A stretch of 64,000 bases of DNA, taken from NCBI RefSeq assembly GCF_023502425.1, contig NZ_JAMFMA010000001.1:868001-932000 (forward strand), written 5' to 3'. The translations under genes and the position numbers were made by a program. The notes below the pieces were generated by a model. It had not been told where the DNA came from and ran no database searches. It saw nothing but the letters and a program-made list of their open reading frames with translations. This document shows positions 44,161-54,007 of this stretch, piece after piece. Position 1 is the first letter of the stretch, and the number at the start of each line of letters is the position of its first letter. The DNA is from Flagellimonas spongiicola (lineage in GTDB: Bacteria > Bacteroidota > Bacteroidia > Flavobacteriales > Flavobacteriaceae).

Positions 44161-45636
44161 ATGACAAATTACTTTAATACGCTTTCGCTTCGTGATCAAT
44201 TGACACAACTTGGAAAATGCAGATTCATGGAAGCCAGCGAGTTTGCTGATGGCGTAACGGCATTAAAAGGTAAAAAGATTGTAATTGTAGGCTGTGGGGC
44301 ACAAGGATTGAACCAAGGATTGAATATGAGAGATTCCGGTTTGGATATTTCATACACCCTTAGAGAGGCAGCTATCAAAGAGCAACGACAATCGTACAAA
44401 AATGCTACGGAAAACAATTTTACCGTTGGCACCTATGAGGAATTGGTTCCAACGGCAGATTTGGTTATCAACTTAACCCCGGACAAGCAGCATACCAATG
44501 TAGTAGGAGCTGTAATGCCTCTAATGAAGCAAGGTGCTACACTTTCCTATTCGCATGGATTCAACATTGTAGAAGAAGGAATGCAAGTTCGTAAGGATTT
44601 GACTGTGATCATGGTGGCTCCTAAAAGCCCAGGTTCGGAAGTAAGAGAAGAATACAAAAGAGGTTTTGGTGTACCTACATTGATTGCAGTGCACCCAGAA
44701 AATGATCCTGAAGGAAAGGGGCTGGAGCAAGCAAAGGCTTATGCTGCGGCCACTGGTGGACATAGAGCAGGTGTGTTGGAATCTTCGTTTGTTGCAGAGG
44801 TAAAATCAGATTTAATGGGCGAGCAAACCATTCTTTGTGGTTTATTGCAAACTGGTTCCATCTTGTCTTTCAATAAAATGTTGGAAAAGGGAATAGATGC
44901 AGGTTATGCTTCAAAATTGATTCAATACGGATGGGAAACCATTACAGAAGGATTAAAACATGGCGGAGTTACCAATATGATGGACCGTTTGTCCAATCCT
45001 GCCAAAATAAAGGCTTATGACCTGGCTGAGGAGCTAAAGGATATTATGCGTCCTTTGTTCCAAAAACATCAAGATGATATCATGAGCGGTTATTTCTCCA
45101 AAACCATGATGGAAGATTGGGCAGATGGCGATAAAAACCTATTGACTTGGAGGGCTGCTACAGGAGAAACAGCTTTTGAAAAGACTCCTGCTGGTGCTGT
45201 TGAGATTTCTGAGCAAGAATACTATGACAATGGTGTCTTAATGGTTGCTTTTGTGAAGTCAGGCGTAGAATTGGCTTATGAAACAATGACGGAATCCGGA
45301 ATTATTGGAGAATCTGCTTATTATGAATCCTTGCATGAGACACCGTTGATTGCAAACACCATTGCAAGAAAGAAATTGTTCGAAATGAACCGTGTGATAT
45401 CTGATACCGCGGAGTACGGATGTTATTTATTTGATCATGCTTGCAAACCTTTGTTAGAAGAATTCATGAAGACCATTGATGTTGATGTTATTGGAAAGCA
45501 CTATGGTGAAGGAAATGACAATGGTGTTGATAATGTAAAGCTAATTGCCGTAAACAAGGCGCTACGCGAACATCCGGTAGAAGTCGTAGGAACACGTTTA
45601 CGCGAGTCCATGACCGCTATGAAACCTATTGTCTAG
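44161..45636 (+). CDS. ilvC: Ketol-acid reductoisomerase, class II
   Basis: A 491-residue enzyme that isomerises and reduces acetolactate and acetohydroxybutyrate. The NADPH-binding start is [21 protein letters not shown], the two repeats of the knotted domain give the long length, and the catalytic acidic residues lie in [16 protein letters not shown] and the EYG segment. Class I forms are about 330 residues, so this is class II, as in E. coli. Confidence 0.95.
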   Translation: MTNYFNTLSLRDQLTQLGKCRFMEASEFADGVTALKGKKIVIVGCGAQGLNQGLNMRDSGLDISYTLREAAIKEQRQSYKNATENNFTVGTYEELVPTADLVINLTPDKQHTNVVGAVMPLMKQGATLSYSHGFNIVEEGMQVRKDLTVIMVAPKSPGSEVREEYKRGFGVPTLIAVHPENDPEGKGLEQAKAYAAATGGHRAGVLESSFVAEVKSDLMGEQTILCGLLQTGSILSFNKMLEKGIDAGYASKLIQYGWETITEGLKHGGVTNMMDRLSNPAKIKAYDLAEELKDIMRPLFQKHQDDIMSGYFSKTMMEDWADGDKNLLTWRAATGETAFEKTPAGAVEISEQEYYDNGVLMVAFVKSGVELAYETMTESGIIGESAYYESLHETPLIANTIARKKLFEMNRVISDTAEYGCYLFDHACKPLLEEFMKTIDVDVIGKHYGEGNDNGVDNVKLIAVNKALREHPVEVVGTRLRESMTAMKPIV

Positions 45637-45674
45637 GTTATACGGCAGGATGAAATAATCCAAAAGGGATTCCC

Positions 45675-46979
45675 ATGGGAACTACCATAAAAGATACTAT
45701 AAGAAAACAGGGGCATGACAAAAACGTGCCCCTTTACTTTCCTAAAATAGCGGACATTAAAGCGGCAGCTTCAACCATAGCTAAGGTTGCCCATGTTACC
45801 CCGTTGCAGCAGAGTATCAGATATTCGAAAAAATTCAATGCTGAGATTCTACTAAAAAGAGAAGATCTACATAGGGTTAGAAGCTATAAGATCAGAGGGG
45901 CATTTAACAAGATAAGCTCCTTGACCCAGGAAGAATTAAAACAGGGCGTAGTGTGCGCAAGTGCCGGAAACCATGCCCAGGGCGTTGCTTTTGCCTGTAA
46001 TCATTTAGGGGTACAGGGTACAATTTTCATGCCGGTGGTAACGCCAAAACAGAAAATAGACCAAACTAAAATGTTTGGCGGCGATTGGGTTAATGTAGTA
46101 TTGGAAGGGGATACCTTTGATGATTCTTCCAAGGCTGCACATCTGTTTTGTGAAGCTCAAAATAAGACATTTGTTCATCCTTTTGATGATCCAAAGACCA
46201 TAGAGGGCCAGGCAACGGTTGGTCTGGAAATCATGAACCAATCTGAGGTGCAGATAGACTATGTGTTTGTTGCGGTTGGAGGTGGTGGGTTAGCTTCTGG
46301 ACTTTGTGCCACTTTTAAGGAGCTCTCACCCAAAACAAAAATTATTGGAATAGAACCGGAAGGGGCACCTTCAATGACCAAGTCCATAGCAGCTGGACAA
46401 CTGGTTGAACTTCCTGAAATTGATAAATTTATAGATGGTGCCGCAGTGCAAAAGGTGGGCGGTTACACCTATTCCATCTGCAAAGAACATCTGCATAAAA
46501 TGATTACTGTTCCAGAAGGTAAAGTATGTCAAACCATTTTGGAGCTTTATAATAGAGATGCCATCGTGGTTGAGCCTGCCGGTGCGCTTACTATTGCGGC
46601 TTTGGATTCCTTCAAGGAAGAAATTGAAGGTAAAAATGTGGTCTGCATTGTCAGCGGTAGTAACAATGATATCACTAGAACCGCCGAAATCAAAGAAAGG
46701 GCACTACTTTATGGCAATCTCAAGCATTATTTTATTATTCGATTTCCGCAAAGACCTGGAGCATTGAAGGAATTTGTAGCGGATATTTTGGGGCCAGATG
46801 ATGACATCACGCATTTTGAGTATTCCAAAAAATCAAGTCGCGAAAATGCGCCGGCAGTTGTAGGTATTGAATTGAAATCTCCGGAAGATTTAGAACCCTT
46901 AATGCAACGTATGAAGGCGAATAATTTCTTTGGGGATTATCTCAATGATAAACCTGATTTATTCCAGTATTTAATTTAA
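45675..46979 (+). CDS. ilvA: Biosynthetic threonine dehydratase
   Basis: A 434-residue PLP enzyme that turns threonine into 2-oxobutyrate, the first step of isoleucine synthesis. The PLP lysine is Lys72 in RVRSYKIRGAFNKI, and the glycine-rich PLP-phosphate loop VAVGGGGLASGL follows. There is a single C-terminal ACT-like domain (about 355-434, FIIRFPQRPGALKEFVADIL), shorter than the two-ACT form of E. coli, so isoleucine feedback may differ. It is the last gene of the ilv operon. Confidence 0.93.
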   Translation: MGTTIKDTIRKQGHDKNVPLYFPKIADIKAAASTIAKVAHVTPLQQSIRYSKKFNAEILLKREDLHRVRSYKIRGAFNKISSLTQEELKQGVVCASAGNHAQGVAFACNHLGVQGTIFMPVVTPKQKIDQTKMFGGDWVNVVLEGDTFDDSSKAAHLFCEAQNKTFVHPFDDPKTIEGQATVGLEIMNQSEVQIDYVFVAVGGGGLASGLCATFKELSPKTKIIGIEPEGAPSMTKSIAAGQLVELPEIDKFIDGAAVQKVGGYTYSICKEHLHKMITVPEGKVCQTILELYNRDAIVVEPAGALTIAALDSFKEEIEGKNVVCIVSGSNNDITRTAEIKERALLYGNLKHYFIIRFPQRPGALKEFVADILGPDDDITHFEYSKKSSRENAPAVVGIELKSPEDLEPLMQRMKANNFFGDYLNDKPDLFQYLI

Positions 46980-47040
46980 TCGTTTCACAGAATTCCTTGA
47001 ATTCCAGATATCGGTTCAACTAAAACGTTTTCGTTGCTAT

Positions 47041-47064
47041 CCCTTTGAAAATAAGGGGTTTTCC
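47041..47064 (+). terminator. Weak terminator-like hairpin after ilvA
   Basis: CCCTT and AAGGG pair around a seven-base spacer and are followed by GTTTTCC. The stem is only five bases and the T-run is short, so it is a candidate end of the ilv operon, 62 bases after the ilvA stop. Confidence 0.35.
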
Positions 47065-47078
47065 AACTTTTTTTGTCT

Positions 47079-47086
47079 TAGATTTG
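47079..47086 (+). promoter_or_regulatory. -7 box of the GapN gene
   Basis: TAGATTTG matches TAnnTTTG, 50 bases before the gene start. A -33 box is not evident at the usual distance. Confidence 0.4.
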
Positions 47087-47135
47087 TCATTTAATCAATG
47101 AGCGAGGATACAGCGATAAGCACAAAAAATCGATT

Positions 47136-48725
47136 ATGTCAGATAATGTAAAAATTCCAGAAGCACTTCAGATAAAGTCAGAAATCCATCAAAAAACCTA
47201 TTTGGTCAATGGGGAATTAAAAGAGTGGAAGGGAGAAAACTCCACCGTAATATCCACCATATCCACCACCAAGGCTTATGCGCATACCGTATTGGGTAGT
47301 ATCCCAGCCATGGGTGAAAAAGAGGCATTAGAGGCATTGGATGCGGCAACAGGAGCTTTTAACAAAGGGCAAGGTGTTTGGCCTACTATGAAGGTCAAGG
47401 ATCGTATTGAATGTATGGAGACCTTCGTGAAGAAGATGGAAGAGAAAAGGGAAGAGGTAGTCAAGCTATTAATGTGGGAAATTGGAAAATCCATGCCTGA
47501 TTCTTACAAGGAGTTTGATCGTACCGTGGAGTATATTTATGATACCATTGAAGATTATAAACAATTGGATCGCGATTCTGCCAAGTTTAGTAAGCATGAT
47601 GGTGTTTACGCCCATATCCGCAGAGGACCTTTGGGTGTGGTGTTATGTCTTGGTCCCTATAACTATCCACTAAACGAGACGTTTGCCTTATTGATCCCTG
47701 CCATTATCATGGGGAATACGACCATATTTAAACCTGCCAAACATGGTGTATTGCTAATTACTCCCTTATTGGAGGCGTTCCAAGCCAGTTTTCCAAAAGG
47801 TGTGGTAAATATACTTTTTGGAAGGGGTAGAGCTGTGGCTGGTCCCATTATGAAAACAGGAAAAGTAGACGTATTGGCCCTTATCGGGAATAGTAAATCG
47901 GCAAATGCGCTACAGGACCAACACCCTAAAAGTAATCGTTTGCGATTGGTTCTAGGATTGGAAGCAAAGAATCCCGCAATAATTTTACCTGATGCAGACT
48001 TGGATTTAACCATAAATGAATGCATCGCCGGAACCTTGTCTTTTAATGGACAGCGTTGTACAGCATTAAAAGTGGTTTATGTGCACGAGGATGTAAAGGA
48101 TGAATTTTTAAAACGATTTTCAGAGAAGGTAGATGGGTTGAAATTTGGCAATCCGTGGGATAAAGATGTGAAACTTACACCATTACCAGAACCTGGCAAG
48201 CCAGACTACATCCAGGAATTGTTGGATGATGCAAAAGAAAAAGGCGGAAAGGTCCAAAACAAGAAAGGAGGAAAACGTTCTGACAATTACATATGGCCCG
48301 CAGTGTTATACCCAGTGACCAAGGATATGAGAGTTTACGAGGAAGAGCAGTTTGGGCCAATAATTCCAGTGGTTTCTTTTACGGACATAGAAGAACCTTT
48401 AAATGACATGGCCGAGTCCAATTACGGACAACAGGTAAGTTTGTTTGGTAAAGATGTGTACACACTTTCACCATTGATTGATACATTGGCTAATTTGGTA
48501 TGCCGTGTGAATCTAAACAGCTCTTGCCAACGTGGTCCAGATGTATACCCATTTACAGGGCGAAAGGACTCTGCACAGTCTACATTAAGCGTACATGATG
48601 CCTTACGTTCTTTCTCAGTTAGAACCTTTGTGGCCTTTAAGGATAATGAGTTAAACAACGAGACCATAGAACAATTGTTAGAGGCCAAAGTGAGCAATTT
48701 TTTAAGTACGGATTATATACTCTAA
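47136..48725 (+). CDS. NADP-dependent glyceraldehyde-3-phosphate dehydrogenase (GapN type)
   Basis: A 529-residue aldehyde dehydrogenase that, in the GapN subgroup, oxidises glyceraldehyde 3-phosphate straight to 3-phosphoglycerate and supplies NADPH. The catalytic Cys308 is in [11 protein letters not shown] and the general base Glu276 in LGLEAKNP. The [17 protein letters not shown] segment and [17 protein letters not shown] are typical of GapN. The length is greater than usual ALDHs (about 480), mostly at the N-terminus. It has its own promoter-like box and is followed by a weak hairpin. Confidence 0.88.
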   Translation: MSDNVKIPEALQIKSEIHQKTYLVNGELKEWKGENSTVISTISTTKAYAHTVLGSIPAMGEKEALEALDAATGAFNKGQGVWPTMKVKDRIECMETFVKKMEEKREEVVKLLMWEIGKSMPDSYKEFDRTVEYIYDTIEDYKQLDRDSAKFSKHDGVYAHIRRGPLGVVLCLGPYNYPLNETFALLIPAIIMGNTTIFKPAKHGVLLITPLLEAFQASFPKGVVNILFGRGRAVAGPIMKTGKVDVLALIGNSKSANALQDQHPKSNRLRLVLGLEAKNPAIILPDADLDLTINECIAGTLSFNGQRCTALKVVYVHEDVKDEFLKRFSEKVDGLKFGNPWDKDVKLTPLPEPGKPDYIQELLDDAKEKGGKVQNKKGGKRSDNYIWPAVLYPVTKDMRVYEEEQFGPIIPVVSFTDIEEPLNDMAESNYGQQVSLFGKDVYTLSPLIDTLANLVCRVNLNSSCQRGPDVYPFTGRKDSAQSTLSVHDALRSFSVRTFVAFKDNELNNETIEQLLEAKVSNFLSTDYIL

Positions 48726-48784
48726 GAGCATTTTAATGCCCAAATAACTCTTTCATATTAAGTAACTTGATTCTGAAGAAGTAT

Positions 48785-48820
48785 AAAAAAAGGCCTAACA
48801 AAAGTTAAGACCCTTTCTTC
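48785..48820 (+). terminator. Imperfect terminator after GapN
   Basis: An A-run, then GGCCTAAC with a mismatched partner GTTAAGACC around four A, then CCCTTTCTT. The convergent methyltransferase gene ends at 48845. The stem has a mismatch and the T-run is interrupted, so this is a weak call. Confidence 0.4.
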
Positions 48821-48844
48821 ATGAAAAAACTACCAATTGCTAAA

Positions 48845-49597
48845 TCATTTGTCTTTTTCGTCTAATAAAGACGTGGTTTTTTTAAGTAGGGTAATTAGTA
48901 AGAACAGTATTCCGGAACCTAGAAACCCTAAAAACCATATGGCTTTGAAGTTGGTTTTTTGCATGATCAATTCACCTGCCACATCAAAAAGAAAAAATAT
49001 TAAGAATAGATTAAACAGCCCATTTACCTCGGCTTTGATGACCTTCTTTGGATTAAATGAATGTTCTGATTTTTTAAAGGATTTAAAGTTTGGAATGAAA
49101 GTGGGTACATTCTTGGACCATTGGAGGTACTCCGCTCCAAATTTATTTCGCAAATATTGTTCCTCTGCGAACATGATACGTTCGTAATACACCCAATACA
49201 AAAAGCAAAAAGCAATTACAAACCAAAGGTTTTCAGTAAGCAGGGCAGGGGATAGCCACATTAAGAAATTGCCTACGTAAAGGGGGTGTCTGCATAAGGA
49301 ATAACTACCTGTTGTATTTAGGTAATCAGCAACTTGACCTTTTACATTCCTGCCCGAAGTGTTTTTAGGAGCGTATCCCACGGTATAAATCCGTATGCCA
49401 AGACCTAGCAAACCAACCCATAAACAAAACATCTCAAAATAAAGTTCATAGGCGGAAGAACGAATTGGAAATTGCTCTGCATGAAGTTCGGTCTGCAAGT
49501 ATAGGCCAATACCTACCAGTAGAATCAATATAGGGAGGTAAGTTCTTCTTCTGAACAGCCAAACGCCTTGTTTTTCTAGTTCTTCTTGTAATGCCAT
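48845..49597 (-). CDS. Isoprenylcysteine/phospholipid methyltransferase family membrane protein
   Basis: A 250-residue membrane protein of about five helices. The SAM-binding signature of the ICMT/phospholipid methyltransferase family is seen in GSYSLCRHPLYVGNFLMWLSPA and YYERIMFAEEQYLRNKFG. The bacterial substrates are mostly unknown, with lipids or small thiols as candidates. Upstream it shares a triplicate operator with the MopE-like gene. Downstream it converges with GapN. Confidence 0.82.
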   Translation of the reverse strand: MALQEELEKQGVWLFRRRTYLPILILLVGIGLYLQTELHAEQFPIRSSAYELYFEMFCLWVGLLGLGIRIYTVGYAPKNTSGRNVKGQVADYLNTTGSYSLCRHPLYVGNFLMWLSPALLTENLWFVIAFCFLYWVYYERIMFAEEQYLRNKFGAEYLQWSKNVPTFIPNFKSFKKSEHSFNPKKVIKAEVNGLFNLFLIFFLFDVAGELIMQKTNFKAIWFLGFLGSGILFLLITLLKKTTSLLDEKDK

Positions 49598-49620
49598 TTT
49601 GGATGAATCGTTAAATACGT

Positions 49621-49704
49621 CAAAAATAAATGAGCCCAGTGGTCATCGAGGTGCTTAATTGATGAATGCCTGATTTGAATTGACGGATGGTGGATTGGAA
49701 TTGA
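49621..49704 (-). promoter_or_regulatory. Promoter with three 21-bp-spaced direct repeats (site A)
   Basis: Read on the minus strand, TCAATT occurs three times at exactly 21-base intervals (plus-strand AATTGA at 49657, 49678, 49699). After the last repeat come 28 bases and the -7 box TATTTTTG (49628-49621), then a 23-base leader to the methyltransferase start at 49597. Direct repeats two helix turns apart, upstream of a promoter, are the pattern bound by LytTR-type regulators. Site B at 51180-51263 has the same layout. Confidence 0.65.
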
Positions 49705-49707
49705 AAC

Positions 49708-49740
49708 AAAAATGGCCTTGGAAATTCCAAAGGCCATTTT
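49708..49740 (-). terminator. Terminator after the MopE-like gene
   Basis: AAAATGGCCTT and AAGGCCATTTT form a perfect 11-bp inverted repeat with an inner GGAA/TTCC. On the minus strand it is followed by T-rich TTTTTGTTT, so it ends the transcript of the gene at 49768-51126 just before the next promoter. Confidence 0.85.
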
Positions 49741-49767
49741 CGAGTACTAAACGGATTATTGATTAGC

Positions 49768-51126
49768 TTACTTTTTCTTCTCGGCCGGCGTAGATCTTGT
49801 CAAAGCGAAGCCACCGCCACCATCTTCATCCAAGGTGTATTGGGTGAAGGTTATTTCTAAGAAGATGTCTTCTTCCACAATATGCATACCCAATTTGGTA
49901 CCTACAAGCGCACTGAAATCATAATCACTGTAGGTTCCTCCTACACCTCCTACTTCCGCAGAAATTTCAAAGTCGTTTATTGGATAATATACCTGACCAC
50001 CTTGTTTGATTACAGTCAAGGAATTCAACAAGTTTTTAAAGCTCATATAGTTGGTTGGATTACCAAGCTTACCATATGGGAATTTTGTATTGGTTTCCGA
50101 CAAAATCGTCCATTTAGTTCCTTCCATACCTCCTGTTGGATCTCCAGGGATATTGTTTGTGATTTGGAAGGTGCCATTGCCTGTTAAGCGATATAACAAA
50201 TCGGATAGATCGTCACTTTCATGGACGGGAGCGTCACCACCAACATTATTTTCCCACCATTTTAAATTGTGTATAGGACCTAAATATTTTCGACTTAATA
50301 CCACATTGTCAGTAATTTTATGTTGGTTTGCTTCATCTGTCCATATAGCTTCATCCGCTCGACTAAACGCTACCAGTTCTCCGTCCCAGATGATACCTTG
50401 CAAACCATCGCAATCGTTGTCTATGCCATCTCCAAGAATTTCTTCTGCGCCACTATAGGCTGCCGGTTCAGCATCATTACAATCATCGCTGTTGGAAACG
50501 TAGTTTACTAAATCCTCTAAAAATTCCAGTGGTTTGGAATTTCCAGGGTCCCCAAAGCCATCGGAATCACCATCAAAATACCAGATTTCACCAATAAATG
50601 CACCTGATTCTTCATCATTTAAATCCAAATCATTAGTAACAAAATCTTCAGGTATAGGACAACCCACTATGAATTGACTTTTGTCAGGATTTCCGTATCC
50701 GTCATTATCTCCATCTTCAAAAACTTGAATTTCAACAAGACTATCTGGATTGATATCAGCATTAGTGTCATCGCAGTCGTCAGAATTGGCTACAAAACCT
50801 TCTGGCGGTGTTTCCAAACAGCCAATTGATTTATTATTGATGTCACCAAAGCTATCTTCGTCTTCATCCTTATAAAACGTTGTGCGTTCAACACAGTCAT
50901 TTTCACCAATGGCTGGATTGGAATCATCCAAATCTTTATTGTTGGTCACATAACCAGCAGGTACGGGAAGGGTAGTTCTTATTTGTACCGCTTGATTTCC
51001 AAAACCATCAAGATCTTCATCTAAATAGGCGGTAATTACTTCCTCGATTTTCTCTGGATTACAGGAAATGAATATTCCAATACCAAATAGCAAGATCAGC
51101 TTGCAAAATACGCTAGGGGTTTTCAT
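49768..51126 (-). CDS. MopE-like lipoprotein with acidic metal-binding repeats
   Basis: A 452-residue lipoprotein (lipobox FISC near residue 22). Its N-terminal two-thirds consist of about five imperfect repeats of D-x-D-x-D-G-F-G followed by Asp-rich loops (DEDLDGFGNQ, DEDEDSFGD, DGDNDGYGNP, DGDSDGFGDP, GIDNDCDGL), the pattern of MopE/thrombospondin-type Ca-binding motifs. The last third (about 270-450) is a different, beta-rich domain of unknown function. It is probably surface exposed. It is expressed from the second promoter of the triplicate-repeat type and ended by its own terminator. Confidence 0.82.
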   Translation of the reverse strand: MKTPSVFCKLILLFGIGIFISCNPEKIEEVITAYLDEDLDGFGNQAVQIRTTLPVPAGYVTNNKDLDDSNPAIGENDCVERTTFYKDEDEDSFGDINNKSIGCLETPPEGFVANSDDCDDTNADINPDSLVEIQVFEDGDNDGYGNPDKSQFIVGCPIPEDFVTNDLDLNDEESGAFIGEIWYFDGDSDGFGDPGNSKPLEFLEDLVNYVSNSDDCNDAEPAAYSGAEEILGDGIDNDCDGLQGIIWDGELVAFSRADEAIWTDEANQHKITDNVVLSRKYLGPIHNLKWWENNVGGDAPVHESDDLSDLLYRLTGNGTFQITNNIPGDPTGGMEGTKWTILSETNTKFPYGKLGNPTNYMSFKNLLNSLTVIKQGGQVYYPINDFEISAEVGGVGGTYSDYDFSALVGTKLGMHIVEEDIFLEITFTQYTLDEDGGGGFALTRSTPAEKKK

Positions 51127-51179
51127 AATTGATTTATTTTAGGGTTTGTAATCATTAGGTGATTATTTTAATAATGCGC

Positions 51180-51263
51180 CGAAATTACTTTCGCCCCGCA
51201 ATAATTATGAGCCTCAATTGATGAATGCACCATTTGAGTTGACGTATGCTGATTTTGACTTGA
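51180..51263 (-). promoter_or_regulatory. Promoter with three 21-bp-spaced direct repeats (site B)
   Basis: On the minus strand TCAAGT, TCAACT and TCAATT occur at exactly 21-base intervals (plus-strand starts 51258, 51237, 51216). Then 28 bases and TAATTTCG (51187-51180), one mismatch from the -7 box, lie about 54 bases before the MopE-like start. The 28-base distance is the same as in site A, and the inner part GCATTCATCAATT is identical in both. Sites A and B therefore look like targets of one regulator. Confidence 0.65.
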
Positions 51264-51293
51264 TATGCTTTTTTCGATAGGTCTAAATGAAGC

Positions 51294-51324
51294 ATAAAAA
51301 AACCTGCAACTTTGGTTGCAGGTT
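51294..51324 (-). terminator. Terminator of the leu operon
   Basis: AACCTGCAAC and GTTGCAGGTT, a perfect 10-bp stem with a TTTG loop, flanked by an A-run that reads as T-run on the minus strand. It lies 28 bases after the leuB stop. Confidence 0.9.
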
Positions 51325-51351
51325 CAGTGTATATAATTGTTTGTCGGAAAT

Positions 51352-52410
51352 CTATTGGATATTTTTCGCTAGCCAATTGCCGACTTCACTGGTTTTATAG
51401 GATTTTCCGCCATCTGCCAAATCTTCTGTTACCACGCCTTCGGCTAGGGATTTGTTTACTACATCCCTTATGGCCTTTGCTTCATCCTGTAATTCGAAAT
51501 CCTCAAACAACATAGCTGCAGAAAGAACAGTAGCTAATGGATTGGCAATATCTTTGCCAGCTGCCTGTGGATAGGAACCATGAATTGGTTCATAAAGCGA
51601 TACATTGCTTCCTAATGAGGAAGAGGGCATTAATCCCATAGAACCGGAGATGACGGATGCTTCGTCCGTTAATATGTCCCCAAAAAGATTGGCGGTGATG
51701 ATAACGTCATACCCTTTTGGCCATTGAATCAGTCGCATAGCCACAGCGTCCACAAACTCATACGAAACTTCTACCTCTGGATATTCCTTTTCTAAGCCTT
51801 GCACAGTTTCACGCCAAAGTCTAGAGGCTTCCAACACATTTGCCTTATCTACACAGCAAAGTTTTTTACCCCGTTTCATCGCCATGTCAAATCCTTTTCG
51901 AGCAAGACGCTCTACTTCAAAACGTTGGTAGGTCATGGTGTCAAATGCAGTATCGCCATCATCTTTTCTCCCGCGTTCACCAAAATATACACCACCGGTC
52001 AATTCCCTTAGAATAATCAAATCCGTTCCTTCAATGCGCTCACGTTTCAATGGTGACTTATCAATCAAAGAAGGAAAGGTAAAAGTTGGCCTTACATTGG
52101 CGAATAGACCAAGCTTTTGACGCATTTTCAACAAACCTTGTTCAGGACGAACCTTGGCACTTGGGTCATTGTCAAATCTAGGATGTCCAATGGCACCAAA
52201 TAATACCGCATCAGCATTGGCACATACTTCGTGGGTTTCATCAGGATAGGGTTCCCCTACGGCATCAATCGCGGCTGCACCGGTCAAAGCCGGTGTCCAT
52301 TTGATCTCATGGTTGTATTTTTTGGCTACAGCATCTGATACTTTGACGGCTTGGTCAATCACCTCTGGGCCAATTCCGTCTCCTGCTAATAGTGCAATAT
52401 TGAGTTTCAT
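51352..52410 (-). CDS. leuB: 3-isopropylmalate dehydrogenase
   Basis: A 352-residue NAD-dependent decarboxylating dehydrogenase of leucine synthesis. Family marks are LAGDGIGPEVIDQAVKV, the metal/substrate loop RELTGGVYFGERGRK, DKANVLEASRLWRETV and NLFGDILTDEASVISGS, with PIHGSYPQAAGKDIANP near the C-terminus. It is last in the leuC-leuD-leuA-leuB operon, 24 bases after leuA, and is followed by a strong terminator. Confidence 0.96.
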   Translation of the reverse strand: MKLNIALLAGDGIGPEVIDQAVKVSDAVAKKYNHEIKWTPALTGAAAIDAVGEPYPDETHEVCANADAVLFGAIGHPRFDNDPSAKVRPEQGLLKMRQKLGLFANVRPTFTFPSLIDKSPLKRERIEGTDLIILRELTGGVYFGERGRKDDGDTAFDTMTYQRFEVERLARKGFDMAMKRGKKLCCVDKANVLEASRLWRETVQGLEKEYPEVEVSYEFVDAVAMRLIQWPKGYDVIITANLFGDILTDEASVISGSMGLMPSSSLGSNVSLYEPIHGSYPQAAGKDIANPLATVLSAAMLFEDFELQDEAKAIRDVVNKSLAEGVVTEDLADGGKSYKTSEVGNWLAKNIQ

Positions 52411-52434
52411 TTATGTTGTGGGTTATCTAGTTAT

Positions 52435-53952
52435 TTAAAATAAGTTGAGCATTTTTTCGGTGGCTTTTATAGCTGATACCGTTTGGTCTGAATCCAAGCC
52501 ACGTGTGGTGAAATCCTTTTCCGGTGTTTGCCATGTTATTATCGTTTCACACAATGCATCTGAACTGCTACCGGGCGGGATTCGAACGGCGTAATCCACC
52601 AATTTGGGTAATTCTATCTTTTCTTTCCTGTACACTTTTCGCAATGCATTGATGAATGCATCAAATTGCCCGTCTCCTTGGGCATTTTCCTCATATTCCT
52701 TTCCATCAATCTCAATGGAAAGCGTAGTGGAGGGTTTCAGTCCTTTTGAATGTGTAAGTACATATGATTTTACAAAAACACGTTGTTGGTGCAATTCGGA
52801 ATCCAGAACATCTGAAATAATAAAGGGAAGGTCGTCTTTTGTAACTCTTTCCTTTTTGTCACCTAACTCAATTATACGTTCTGTGACTTTTTTTAGTTCT
52901 TCATCGTTCAGCGTCAATCCAAGCTCCTGAAGGTTCTTTTGAATATTGGCTTTTCCTGATGTCTTCCCTAAGGCATACTTTCGTTTTCGACCGAAACGTT
53001 CTGGCAGAAGATTGTTAAAGTAAAGATTCTTTTTATTATCTCCATCTGCATGTATACCAGCAGTTTGCGTAAAAACATTATCTCCAACAATAGGTTTGTT
53101 GTCTGGAATGCCAAACCCTGTGAATGTACTTACCAGCTTGCTTACTTTGTAAAGTGAAGACTCTTTGACACCAATATTGATTTGTGGTAAAAAATCATTG
53201 ATTACGGCAACTACACTTGCTAATGGTGCATTGCCAGCACGTTCTCCCATCCCGTTTACGGTAAGGTGTAAACCATGACATCCTGCTTTTAAGGCTTCCA
53301 TAACATTGGCCACGCTTAAATCATAGTCATTGTGACCATGAAAATCAAAGTGATTGTTAGGATAGCGCGTAATGATTTTATTCAAAAACTCAAAGGTTTC
53401 ATCATGCGTTAAAACACCTAACGTATCTGGCAGTAGAATACGTTTAACTGGTTGTTGTGTCAAAAAATCCAGGTATTCAAAAACGTAATCTGGCGAATTT
53501 CGCATTCCATTGCTCCAATCCTCCAAATAAACATTGGTGGTGATGCCCTTATCCGTGGCAAGGGAAACAACCGCGGCAATATCTTTAAAATGTTGCTCCG
53601 GCGTTTTCTTTAACTGATGTGTGAGGTGGTTAAGTGAACCCTTGGTCAATAAGTTTTGAACTTTTGCCCCCGCTTGTTCCATCCATTCCAAGGAAACACC
53701 CTTGTCCACAAAGGTCAATACCTCAACCTTATCCAAATAACCCTCTGAATCAGCCCATTCCGTGATGTTCTTGACTGCATTGAATTCCCCGTCTGATACA
53801 CGCGCAGAAGCCACCTCTATACGATCCACCTTCAATTCTTCCAAAAGTAGTTTGGCCAATGTCAGTTTCTCTGAGGAAGAGAATGAAACTCCGGATGTCT
53901 GCTCACCATCCCTCAAGGTGGTGTCCATGATTTCAACAGTCCTTTGGCTCAT
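52435..53952 (-). CDS. leuA: 2-isopropylmalate synthase (LeuA/CimA-like)
   Basis: A 505-residue HMGL-like aldolase with the metal-binding DTTLRDGEQTSGV start, FHGHNDYDLSVANV and NGMGERAGNAPLA, and a C-terminal LeuA allosteric domain (about 385-500). In Bacteroidota this type is annotated either as 2-isopropylmalate synthase or as a citramalate synthase-like protein. Because it stands between leuD and leuB and a threonine dehydratase (ilvA) supplies 2-oxobutyrate, the leucine role is more likely. The substrate specificity cannot be read safely from the sequence. Confidence 0.8.
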   Translation of the reverse strand: MSQRTVEIMDTTLRDGEQTSGVSFSSSEKLTLAKLLLEELKVDRIEVASARVSDGEFNAVKNITEWADSEGYLDKVEVLTFVDKGVSLEWMEQAGAKVQNLLTKGSLNHLTHQLKKTPEQHFKDIAAVVSLATDKGITTNVYLEDWSNGMRNSPDYVFEYLDFLTQQPVKRILLPDTLGVLTHDETFEFLNKIITRYPNNHFDFHGHNDYDLSVANVMEALKAGCHGLHLTVNGMGERAGNAPLASVVAVINDFLPQINIGVKESSLYKVSKLVSTFTGFGIPDNKPIVGDNVFTQTAGIHADGDNKKNLYFNNLLPERFGRKRKYALGKTSGKANIQKNLQELGLTLNDEELKKVTERIIELGDKKERVTKDDLPFIISDVLDSELHQQRVFVKSYVLTHSKGLKPSTTLSIEIDGKEYEENAQGDGQFDAFINALRKVYRKEKIELPKLVDYAVRIPPGSSSDALCETIITWQTPEKDFTTRGLDSDQTVSAIKATEKMLNLF

Positions 53953-54007
53953 GTGTTCTTGGATTTATTTGGAATTGTAGAGACCGAAGCCTTATCAGCC
54001 ATTAGTG

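Noticed and set aside
47098..47151. A 17-codon frame overlapping the GapN start, which could be a leader peptide.
   Set aside because: It starts only about 12 bases after the -7 box, has no repeated amino-acid codons and no terminator follows, so attenuation is not supported.
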